A DNA stretch of 37,406 nt from Gammaproteobacteria bacterium (GTDB taxonomy: Bacteria; Pseudomonadota; Gammaproteobacteria; SG8-11). The notes below the pieces were generated by a model. The model was not told the DNA's origin. It ran no database searches and was given only the letters and a program-made list of their open reading frames with translations. Below, in pieces: positions 26,385-34,090 of this stretch; within the stretch, counting starts at the first letter, position 1; the number at the start of each line of letters is the position of its first letter. The translations under genes and the position numbers were made by a program. Location of the stretch: positions 1 to 37,406 of the forward strand of contig JAUWSG010000007.1 in assembly GCA_030610155.1 (NCBI GenBank). The letters are read 5' to 3'.

Positions 26385-28859
26385 ATGAAACAAGCAGATA
26401 AAAAATGGAAAAAGCCGGGGAGTTTATGGGGGCTGAGTCTTGTATTCTGTTTGCTGGCGACATTTTTTGCCGGGCAGTATCAAGGGTTCCAGTGGCTGGA
26501 TAGCCAGCTTTTCAAAGTCGCATCAAATCTGATTGCAACACCACAGAAGAAAGATGATGTGGTTGTCATTCATTTGCCTGAATCAGAAACACCTCTAATC
26601 AAATCACCATTACAGCGCCAACAACATCTGGCTCGGCTTATTACAAAGGTAGCAAAGGTCAAACCGGCCGCAATGGTGCTCGTATTGGATCAACTACCGC
26701 CACAGTATCCTGCATTAGATGAATTTGACACACTTAATTCCCAATTAAAGTCAGTCACAAAAAGTTTGAAGGGCAAACGAAACAGGAAAACCAGAAAAGA
26801 ACTACAGGACATCAACAAGAATCTGAGTTTGTTAACAAGCAAGGACCAGAATCTGATAGAAGTCATTCTGAAACACGATGTGCTGGTTGTGATGCCCACT
26901 CATGAGTCCGGTAAGCACTATATTGATCCGCAACAAAAATTGTTTGTTGAATGGCCTGATGATAAAAAACCACCCGCTTTATATCTGTCGAAGCTGCCCA
27001 GGCTCACCTTTCCTGTTGTAAAGGAAATCCATGGGAAAATTGATCTGGATAAACCACGATTCCCTGTGCAGCCTGTCTATTCGCGCTTGTCACAATCTGC
27101 CAGCAGTTGGCCATTGGTCTGGCGGGAAGGAGAAAACTTTTACCCGGATTTAGTGGCGACACTATTTGGACGTCTGGAAGGCAGTGCATCATTGGGATGG
27201 GTAGAAGGTCAGGGTGTGCAATACAGTTCCCAGATGATAAAAACGGATATGGCCGGTCAGGTTGTACCCTTGTTTTCTCTTGCCAGTGCCAAACAACATG
27301 ATTTGCCAATATTTAATTTCGACAATATTCCTAACAAGGAACTGTCCGGCTTCAAAAGAAAGGTAGTGTTAATCGGGCATGAAGGTAATGTTGAATTGGC
27401 AAATATCGCATTTGCTGTCAATAGCCTGCGTGAGCATGTTGCTTTCCATACGCCATTATGGGGAATGATCGCTGAAAAAGTGGTGCTGGTTTTAATATTT
27501 TTCTATTTTCTATTTGTTGCCTCAAGACTAAGGAAAAGCGCTGAAATCATCCTCGGTACTTTCCTGCTTTTTATTCTGATAACGGTGCAGTTCGGCCTGT
27601 TAATTATCAAAGGTTATTGGGTCCCTGTTGGGGCATGTATATCTTTATTATTTGTTGGACATTTAATTACATTTATTCAAAAACAGTTGAATCAGAAGTT
27701 TGAGAATTTACACCAGCAGGTTCATGATGCCAGATGGTTGCTTGGTAAGAACCAGTATGAGCAGGATGATTTTACACATGCATTTGAATCTTTAAAACAC
27801 TGTTATCCTACCACTGATGTTATAGACAGGATTTATAAAACAGGCCTGGAGTTTGAGCGCCAGCGACAATATGAAAATGCACTGGAAACATTCAATTATA
27901 TTCGCGCGACCAGCAAAGGATATAAGGATGTAGAAAGGCGAATACAGACCTTGATGAATATCAGTGGTAACAAGCCGACGATTATTTCACCTTTTAATGG
28001 TGAAAAAACCCTGGTTATGTCTGACCATGACCTGGAGAAGCCAGTCATAGGGCGTTATGAGCTGATACGTGAATTGGGGCGTGGTGAAATGGGTATTGTG
28101 TATCTTGGAAAAGATCCGAAAATTATGCGTGAGGTCGCGATCAAGACGCTTAATTTTGCCCAATTTGAAAAACGTGAATTAAAAGTTATAAAAGAGCGTT
28201 TCTGCAAAGAGGCAGAAACGGCCGGCAGACTGAATCACCCGAACATTGTCACTATCTATGATGTTGGCGATGAGCGAGACCTGGCCTTTATTGCCATGGA
28301 TTATATACTCGGAAGTGATATGTCTGCTTTTGTAAAAGCTGAAGCGCTTTTACCTGCAGATGTTGTGTTTAAATGCATAATACAAGTTGCCGATGCGCTT
28401 GATTATGCGCACCAGCAAGGCGTCGTTCATCGTGATATCAAACCAGGCAATATTATTTATAATCAGGAAACCAGATTGGTGAAAGTAACCGATTTTGGTA
28501 TTGCCCGTATTATGGATACTGAACATACTCGCACCGGGACAATACTGGGGAGCCCGGCTTATATGTCTCCCGAGCAGCTTGCGGGCTCAAAAGTGAATGG
28601 GACTGCTGATCTGTTTAGTCTTGGTGTAACACTGTTTCAGTTGCTCTCAGGGGAATTTCCATTTAAAGGCGATACTATTGCCAGTCTCGCCTATAAAATT
28701 GCCAACGAGAAACACCGGCCAATACGGGACTTATGCCCCGATTTACCTAAAGGCTTAACGAGATTGATTAACAAAGCGCTGCAAAAAGACCCGGCTAAAC
28801 GTTTCACATCGGGCAAAGAAATGAAACAGGCTCTGGTGAAAATATTACAGGAGTTGTAG
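26385..28859 (+). CDS. CHASE2-type membrane receptor Ser/Thr protein kinase
   Basis: An 824-residue protein: TM1 (about 14-34), a large extracytoplasmic CHASE2-like domain (about 35-360), three membrane helices (about 365-381, 388-408, 414-430), a helical/TPR-like linker (about 440-530) and a eukaryotic-type Ser/Thr kinase domain (558-824). The kinase has a Gly-rich loop GRGEMG, VAIK (K587), HRDIKPGN (D684), DFG (D703) and GSPAYMSPEQ in the activation segment; all catalytic residues are present, so it should be active. The CHASE2 part contains a Lys-rich helical stretch (LKSVTKSLKGKRNRKTRKEL). The ATG at 26385 is preferred to the GTG at 26382; AAAAAGG lies upstream. The transcript would end in family A copy 2. 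Confidence 0.93.
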   Translation: MKQADKKWKKPGSLWGLSLVFCLLATFFAGQYQGFQWLDSQLFKVASNLIATPQKKDDVVVIHLPESETPLIKSPLQRQQHLARLITKVAKVKPAAMVLVLDQLPPQYPALDEFDTLNSQLKSVTKSLKGKRNRKTRKELQDINKNLSLLTSKDQNLIEVILKHDVLVVMPTHESGKHYIDPQQKLFVEWPDDKKPPALYLSKLPRLTFPVVKEIHGKIDLDKPRFPVQPVYSRLSQSASSWPLVWREGENFYPDLVATLFGRLEGSASLGWVEGQGVQYSSQMIKTDMAGQVVPLFSLASAKQHDLPIFNFDNIPNKELSGFKRKVVLIGHEGNVELANIAFAVNSLREHVAFHTPLWGMIAEKVVLVLIFFYFLFVASRLRKSAEIILGTFLLFILITVQFGLLIIKGYWVPVGACISLLFVGHLITFIQKQLNQKFENLHQQVHDARWLLGKNQYEQDDFTHAFESLKHCYPTTDVIDRIYKTGLEFERQRQYENALETFNYIRATSKGYKDVERRIQTLMNISGNKPTIISPFNGEKTLVMSDHDLEKPVIGRYELIRELGRGEMGIVYLGKDPKIMREVAIKTLNFAQFEKRELKVIKERFCKEAETAGRLNHPNIVTIYDVGDERDLAFIAMDYILGSDMSAFVKAEALLPADVVFKCIIQVADALDYAHQQGVVHRDIKPGNIIYNQETRLVKVTDFGIARIMDTEHTRTGTILGSPAYMSPEQLAGSKVNGTADLFSLGVTLFQLLSGEFPFKGDTIASLAYKIANEKHRPIRDLCPDLPKGLTRLINKALQKDPAKRFTSGKEMKQALVKILQEL

Positions 28860-28874
28860 TGTTCTACAGTCGAT

Positions 28875-29057
28875 TTCACCGCAAAGGCGCAAAGGACGCA
28901 AAGTTTTTTATATAAAACCTAAATACTTACAAGTATCTTATTTTTCGTCCTTCCGGTTTCTTCCTGTCCAGACATTCTTTGCGTTCTTGTCGCTCCGCAC
29001 ATCCATGTGCTCACGCGACATAAGAACTTCCCTGTTCAAATGCGCCTTTGCGGTGAA
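28875..29057. repeat. Palindromic repeat family A, copy 2, with nested hairpin
   Basis: The left arm TTCACCGCAAAGGCGCAAAG (28875-28894, continuing GACGCAAAG) has its inverted partner split: CTTTGCGTTCTT (28978-28989) and TGCGCCTTTGCGGTGAA (29041-29057). Between the two parts is about 50 bp that contains its own inverted repeat (28983-28993 with 29015-29027, core GCACATCCATGTGC). The element lies between the converging kinase and thioredoxin genes. Confidence 0.85.
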
Positions 29058-29074
29058 ATCTTGAAGTATGCGGA

Positions 29075-29614
29075 TTAATTGCTGGCGTTTTTAGCGGCTT
29101 TTTCCTGTTCGATTAATGCGGCTTCACTTACCATGAATTGTTCAATTAAATCGGTGGGTACTGCGCCGACCTGTTGTGCGCGCAAGTCACCATCAGGGGA
29201 AAAGATCAGGAAGGTCGGTGTGCCACGGAAAGAATCACCTGTCAGATCACGATAAACTGCTGCCACGTCTGTCGGTTCGCCAATAAGGTTGGGGAAATTA
29301 AGATTATGTTTTTTGAGAAAACCTTCGGCATCGGTCTTTTTTTCTGCTCCGTCTAATGAAATACCCAGAACCGTCGCATCCTTGTTTGCATGCTTCTTAT
29401 GAAAATCTACATACTGATGTGCTTCCTGATTGCAGACATGGCAGTCAGATGCCCACATCATCACGATAGTCCATTTGCCTTTACCCTTGTAATCATTAAG
29501 GGTATGTGAGTTTCCTTTAAAATCCTGCAAGCCGGTCATTGCTGCAAAAATCATGGGCGTAAATAGAAGTATGGCGGTTGCAAAAAACCATCTTGGCTTA
29601 ATGGAAAAAGGCAT
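29075..29614 (-). CDS. TlpA-like exported thioredoxin-fold protein
   Basis: A 179-residue thioredoxin-fold protein with an N-terminal membrane/signal segment (about 9-25). The active site is WASDCHVC (Cys58, Cys61) and the cis-Pro loop is GTPTF (Pro133), placing it in the TlpA/ResA/AhpC-TSA group of periplasmic disulfide reductases, which often serve cytochrome c maturation or oxidative stress. No cytochrome maturation gene is next to it, so the substrate is unknown. The ATG at 29614 follows an AGGAG site at 6 nt spacing. Confidence 0.9.
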   Translation of the reverse strand: MPFSIKPRWFFATAILLFTPMIFAAMTGLQDFKGNSHTLNDYKGKGKWTIVMMWASDCHVCNQEAHQYVDFHKKHANKDATVLGISLDGAEKKTDAEGFLKKHNLNFPNLIGEPTDVAAVYRDLTGDSFRGTPTFLIFSPDGDLRAQQVGAVPTDLIEQFMVSEAALIEQEKAAKNASN

Positions 29615-29872
29615 AAAAGTCTCCTGATACTGGGTTTTCAGTATGTCAAAGTATTACATATTAGTTGCGTCAGGCGGTTAAATGTTACGCCTTTCAGCGG
29701 AGTTTGTAGTCTTCAGCTACTGTGACAATAAAAAAGCAGAACAATTCAGTCACTGCTGGAAACGGCTGAATTACGTCACGTGTATCGTTTGTTAATTTAC
29801 AGTTATGGAGAATAGTGCCGATTTCCATTATGGTTACTATTGGACACTGCCATTCGAGTAAGGAATACACTA

Positions 29873-30646
29873 ATGCCGAGTTATAAAGAAATTGTCAATA
29901 ATTGGTTGCCCCGTTATACAGGGATGTCTATCGATCAGTTCGGGGATTACATCCTGCTAACCAACTTCCATCATTATGTCACGAGTTTTGCCGAGCAGTT
30001 CAAATGTGATATTTATGGTGAAGACAGACCCATGCAGGCGGCGACAAATTCCAATGGTCTGACGATTGTGAACTTTGGCATTGGTTCGCCCAACGCCGCC
30101 ACGTTTATGGATTTATTAAGTGCGCGACAACCCAAAGGAGTCTTGTTCCTAGGTAAATGTGGTGGACTGAAATACTCCTCTGAAATTGGACATTTTATCC
30201 TGCCTGTCGCCGCTATTCGAGGTGAAGGGACTGGCGATGACTATTTTCCTCCAGAAGTACCTGCATTGCCTTCATTTAAATTGCACAAGTTTGTTTCTCA
30301 AAAAATGGTTGAAAAAGGCCATGATTACCGCACCGGTGTGGTGTACACCACTAACCGCCGGGTATGGGAGCATGATAAAGATTTCCTGGCACGATTGAGA
30401 AAGTTGAAGTCGATTGCAATTGATATGGAAACAGCCACTATTTTTATAGTGGGCCACCATAACCAGATTGCACGCGGTGCACTTTTACTGGTATCTGATG
30501 TTCCGGTTATACCGGAAGGTGTTAAGACAGAAAAATCAGATACAGGGGTGACTGAAAAATGGGGCGAAACCCACCTGCAACTTGGTATAGAGGCCATGAC
30601 CGAAATAGACAGCAAAGGCGAAAAAATAAAACACTTCAAGTATTGA
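29873..30646 (+). CDS. amn: AMP nucleosidase (short form)
   Basis: A 257-residue phosphorylase-fold enzyme that would split AMP into adenine and ribose 5-phosphate. It matches the short AMP nucleosidases and lacks the N-terminal extra domain of the 480-residue E. coli Amn. Visible motifs: TIVNFGIGSPNAAT, LFLGKCGGL, IRGEGTGDDYFPPEVPALPS, the substrate-binding SIAIDMETATIF (D184, E186) and LVSDVPVIPEG with the likely catalytic Asp209. The ATG at 29873 follows AAGGA at about 8 nt; an in-frame upstream start at 29840 is not supported. The adenine deaminase gene lies 223 bp downstream and would use its product. Confidence 0.93.
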   Translation: MPSYKEIVNNWLPRYTGMSIDQFGDYILLTNFHHYVTSFAEQFKCDIYGEDRPMQAATNSNGLTIVNFGIGSPNAATFMDLLSARQPKGVLFLGKCGGLKYSSEIGHFILPVAAIRGEGTGDDYFPPEVPALPSFKLHKFVSQKMVEKGHDYRTGVVYTTNRRVWEHDKDFLARLRKLKSIAIDMETATIFIVGHHNQIARGALLLVSDVPVIPEGVKTEKSDTGVTEKWGETHLQLGIEAMTEIDSKGEKIKHFKY

Positions 30647-30697
30647 GATTTTATACGAGTAAAATTTATATTCTTGCGATTAATTCCCGTTATTTAT

Positions 30698-30829
30698 TTC
30701 ACCGCAAAGGCGCAAAGCACGCAAAGAAAATCTGGATAGAATAAATAGCAAGACCAAAAAACAAGTCACTTAAAGTTTTTAGCCTTTATATACAAAAAAA
30801 CTTTGCGCTCTTTGCGCCTTTGCGGTGAA
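30698..30829. repeat. Palindromic repeat family A, copy 3
   Basis: A complete copy: left arm TTCACCGCAAAGGCGCAAAG (30698-30717, continuing CACGCAAAG), right arm CTTTGCGCTCTTTGCGCC (from 30801) ending TTTGCGGTGAA (30829), with an AT-rich interior of about 75 bp. It separates the AMP nucleosidase and adenine deaminase genes and begins 51 bp after the former's stop. Confidence 0.88.
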
Positions 30830-30869
30830 TACCTGTTCTTGATCTCCATATAAAAAGGAAAACTGTTAA

Positions 30870-31874
30870 TTGCAAGAATTTATCCAGGGCCTGCCTAAAG
30901 TAGAACTTCACATCCATATTGAAGGCTCATTAGAGCCGGAACTGATGTTCCGTATTGCCGAACGAAACAAAATTTCCCTGCCTTATGCTTCAGTGGATGA
31001 ACTGCGCCAGGCGTATGACTTTTCTAATTTACAGTCATTCCTGGACATTTATTACCAGGGTGCAAGCGTGTTGTTGTATGAGCAGGATTTTTACGACATG
31101 ACCTGGGCCTATCTGGAAAAAGCACATGCCCAGAATGTGCGACACACAGAAATATTCTTTGATCCCCAGACGCATACCGACAGAGGTATTGAATTTGAAA
31201 TCGTCATATCCGGTATCCATCGGGCGCTAACAGATGCACAACAGACATTTGGATTGTCTTCTTCGCTGATTATGTGTTTTTTACGCCATCTCAGTGAGGC
31301 GGCTGCGCAACAAACGCTGGATCAGGCTCGCCCTTATAAAGAGAAAATTATCGCAGTCGGCCTGGATTCATCAGAGCAGGGAAACCCACCGGAAAAATTC
31401 AAAAATGTGTTCGAAACAGCGCATAAAGAAGATTATCTGGCGGTTGCCCATGCAGGCGAAGAGGGGCCAGCTGATTACATCTATCAGGCAATTGAACTGT
31501 TACAGGTCAAGAGGATAGATCATGGGGTGCGATGTATGGAAGATGAAGCCCTGGTCAGGCTGTTAAGAGAGTCGCAGATTCCCCTGACCGTCTGTCCATT
31601 ATCAAATATCAAGCTGCGGGTGTTTGATGACTTAACACAGCATAACCTGAAACAATTACTTGATTATGGTTTATGCGTAACGATTAATAGCGATGATCCC
31701 GCTTATTTTGGTGGTTATATTTCGGAGAATTATCTGGCCTGTGAGCAGGCGCTATCATTAACAAAAGAAGATATTGTCATGCTGGCAAAAAATGCAATTA
31801 AGGCCGCTTTTCTGCCAGATGCCAGGCGGGAGGCGCTGTATCTTGAGCTTGATCAATATGTGCAATCTTGCTGA
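30870..31874 (+). CDS. Adenine deaminase (adenosine deaminase-like family)
   Basis: A 334-residue TIM-barrel metal hydrolase of the ADA superfamily. Zinc ligands and catalytic residues are in place: HIHIEGS (H14, H16), [10 protein letters not shown] (H194, E197), RIDHGVR and [10 protein letters not shown]. The phrases [32 protein letters not shown] are typical of the subgroup, including Pseudomonas PA0148, that deaminates adenine to hypoxanthine and not adenosine. Placement after AMP nucleosidase, which makes adenine, supports this. The start is a TTG at 30870 with AAGGA 10 nt upstream; the family N-terminus (LPKVELHIH) requires it. Confidence 0.92.
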   Translation: MQEFIQGLPKVELHIHIEGSLEPELMFRIAERNKISLPYASVDELRQAYDFSNLQSFLDIYYQGASVLLYEQDFYDMTWAYLEKAHAQNVRHTEIFFDPQTHTDRGIEFEIVISGIHRALTDAQQTFGLSSSLIMCFLRHLSEAAAQQTLDQARPYKEKIIAVGLDSSEQGNPPEKFKNVFETAHKEDYLAVAHAGEEGPADYIYQAIELLQVKRIDHGVRCMEDEALVRLLRESQIPLTVCPLSNIKLRVFDDLTQHNLKQLLDYGLCVTINSDDPAYFGGYISENYLACEQALSLTKEDIVMLAKNAIKAAFLPDARREALYLELDQYVQSC

Positions 31875-31965
31875 GTTTATGAGGAACTGAGAGAAAATCG
31901 ATTTTTATCGAAAAACTTTATGAAATTATTTGCCAACGTAACCTGGGATTATTTCTCCTGACATC

Positions 31966-32100
31966 GTCATTCCGGCGTATGCCGGAATCCAGGCTACCAC
32001 TACACCCTCTATAACCACGTTACTTTCCACGACTCATGACTGTCGTACCATATTCATCTCTGTCATCATCCCTGGATTCCGGCATGCGCCGGAATGACGG
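31966..32100 (-). repeat. Palindromic repeat family B, copy 3
   Basis: A 135-bp element in the orientation opposite to copies 1 and 2 (interior reads CTACCACTACACCCTCTATA). Its arms are GTCATTCCGGCGTATGCCGG and TGGATTCCGGCATGCGCCGG, each followed or preceded by the AAT of the terminal motif. It is followed after 30 bp by copy 4. Confidence 0.88.
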
Positions 32101-32130
32101 TTTTAGTTAGCACTTAACACTACTAAGCCC

Positions 32131-32268
32131 GTCATTCCGGTGTATACCGGAATCCAGGCTACCACTACCCCCTTTTTAACCACCTCACTTCCAGCTATCT
32201 AATGTTTCAAATGTTTCATGCCTCGACCCGTCATCATCTCTGGATTCCGGCATGCGCCGGTGTGACGG
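32131..32268 (-). repeat. Palindromic repeat family B, copy 4
   Basis: A second element in the same orientation as copy 3, starting GTCATTCCGGTGTATACCGG. Its distal arm is decayed: the GGAATGACGG end reads GGTGTGACGG. The 30-bp link between copies 3 and 4 contains the TTAGCACT-like flank also seen around copy 2. Confidence 0.8.
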
Positions 32269-32784
32269 AGTGACGGGAAGTAAGGAAAAATTACCCATAA
32301 ATTATCCCAAGTAAGGAGGCCATTTCTAAATATCTACACATCAGCCCATCATGAATTTGTGACGCAGTTCAAACTTCATTAATCCTGATTAAATTTCCTT
32401 TAGAATCCGTCCAACAGATAAGTTGATTTGTTTTGCAATTTAAATGTGACTTAAGTCCTTAGATTTTCATAAAATAGTTCAAAGGCAGTGCTGTATATAA
32501 TGTTCTGTTATTTAAAAAATATTTTTAGTAATAATTCAATGTAACTGTGAGAGTCATCACATCCCTCTTCAAGTCCAAATGTGAATATCGAATCCAATCA
32601 AAGATGATCAAAAACCAATTTGGGAATTTTTTACCAATATGATTTTTGTGACGAAAGTAGAAGTTTTCAGTCTTTGAGATCAGATAGGGTTAGGGCGAAT
32701 GCAAAACATTGAGAAATGGTTTTGTGATTCTAACGAACTCAGCCGATATTCGGTCGTGGTGTATAACAAACTCAGGTGTGGGCT

Positions 32785-33987
32785 ATGGACATGAAAAAAA
32801 CATTTATAAATTCAAATATCGTTGCCAGGAGTAAGACAAGTTTATTGCTGGCGGTTTTACTGTTGATTGGATCCTCTGTTACTTTTGCCAGTTCGCGTGA
32901 TCAGGCAAAAAGAATTCATGACAGATTAGCGGCAACGCCACCGTCTGAAGCAGTGCTTTCTTCCATGGCGGTAAAAATTAATGCAGGTAATAGCATAGGC
33001 GCCGCGATGGAAGCAATGGACAACCCGGGCTTCTACAATATTTTTCTGAAGAATTATATTACGCCCTGGACCAATAAGGCCCAGACAGTCTTCATGCCTT
33101 TGAATGACTACACGGCGACGGTGATTGGTATTATCCGGGATGATGCTTCATTCAAGGATATATTGACTACGGATGTCGTTTACGTTGGTGCGAATGGTTT
33201 AGGCTTAACCGCTTATGCTCATACTGATAATGCACATTACCAGGAGCTGGAAGACAGTGGCGTTAACCTGGGCAATCCTGCCAACCTGGTCGCGGTTGCA
33301 CAATCCGGTTTGCCAGGAGCGCAGATAAACGCTAACCAGGCGGCGGGCATATTAACATCACGTGCTGCGGGCGAGGCATTTTTATTTGCGGGTACCAACC
33401 GCGCGATGTGGGAGTTCACTGCCAAAAATCATCTGTGCACCGAAATGCTGGACCTTAATGATCCCTCACGCACACCTGACCGGGTTCAACAGGATGTCAC
33501 TCGCAGCCCGGGTGGTGACAGCACTATCTTTCTGAACTCCTGTGTTGGTTGTCATGCAGGTATGGATCCTCTTGTACAGGCTTTTGCTTATTATGAGTGG
33601 GATGCCGATCTTCAAAGAGTGGTTTATACCGATGGTGTCGTACAGGCCAAGTATCTGAATAACGCGACAACTTTTCCACTAGGGTATATCACCGAAGATG
33701 ACAACTGGGACAATTCCTACTGGCGCTCTGGTAAGAACGCCCTGCTTGGCTGGAGAGGTGCAAATTCCAGTGGTAATGGTGTGCAAAGCCTGGGGCAAGA
33801 AGTCGCTTCAAGCAGAGCATTTTCCACTTGCCAGGTACAAAAAGCATTCAAGCAGGTTTGTTTCCGTGATCCTGCCAACCCTGCAGAACGCACAGAAGTG
33901 GATCGTATCGCGGATGTGTTTGAGGCGAACAACTACAGCATGAAACGGGTTTTCGCTGAAGTCGCAAGCTTCTGTATGGGTAATTAA
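32785..33987 (+). CDS. Exported protein with a single c-type heme motif (PSCyt/DUF1588-like CxxCH-xx-MDP)
   Basis: A 400-residue protein with a signal peptide (about 1-35, ending TFA). It contains one heme-attachment motif CVGCH (Cys253, Cys256, His257) followed by AGMDP and then AYYEWD, an arrangement like the CxxCH-x-x-MDP motif of cytochrome-like domains found with DUF1592/DUF1588-type proteins. Other cysteines (HLCTEM, FSTCQVQKAFKQVCF, ASFCMGN) may form disulfides. The rest is not recognised. The ATG at 32785 has AGG 8 nt upstream; ATG 32791 is an alternative. It is the first gene of a three-gene cluster, 103 bp before the LamG lipoprotein gene. Confidence 0.75.
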   Translation: MDMKKTFINSNIVARSKTSLLLAVLLLIGSSVTFASSRDQAKRIHDRLAATPPSEAVLSSMAVKINAGNSIGAAMEAMDNPGFYNIFLKNYITPWTNKAQTVFMPLNDYTATVIGIIRDDASFKDILTTDVVYVGANGLGLTAYAHTDNAHYQELEDSGVNLGNPANLVAVAQSGLPGAQINANQAAGILTSRAAGEAFLFAGTNRAMWEFTAKNHLCTEMLDLNDPSRTPDRVQQDVTRSPGGDSTIFLNSCVGCHAGMDPLVQAFAYYEWDADLQRVVYTDGVVQAKYLNNATTFPLGYITEDDNWDNSYWRSGKNALLGWRGANSSGNGVQSLGQEVASSRAFSTCQVQKAFKQVCFRDPANPAERTEVDRIADVFEANNYSMKRVFAEVASFCMGN

Positions 33988-34090
33988 TGTTAGCGGTGTG
34001 AAAGGGTTTTTTGTCAGGCCTTTAGTGGAATAGCTTGTCGAGGTTCTGATAAAGATAAGTCCAGAATAAGTAGGTACCAGGAGTATTACA

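Larger units (their letters stand above)
31875..32784. other. Intergenic region with two family B repeats
   Basis: About 900 bp with no gene. The first part holds family B copies 3 and 4; the remaining 500 bp is AT-rich and presumably carries the promoter of the downstream three-gene cluster. An 11-bp palindrome CCGATATTCGG (32743-32753) lies 31 bp before the first start codon, and TATAAC (32762-32767) is a weak -10 candidate. Confidence 0.6.

Noticed and set aside
31966-32268. Tandem palindromes considered as a CRISPR array or insertion sequence
   Set aside because: Units are too long and have palindromic arms with a conserved interior rather than short repeats with unique spacers, and there is no transposase or cas gene.
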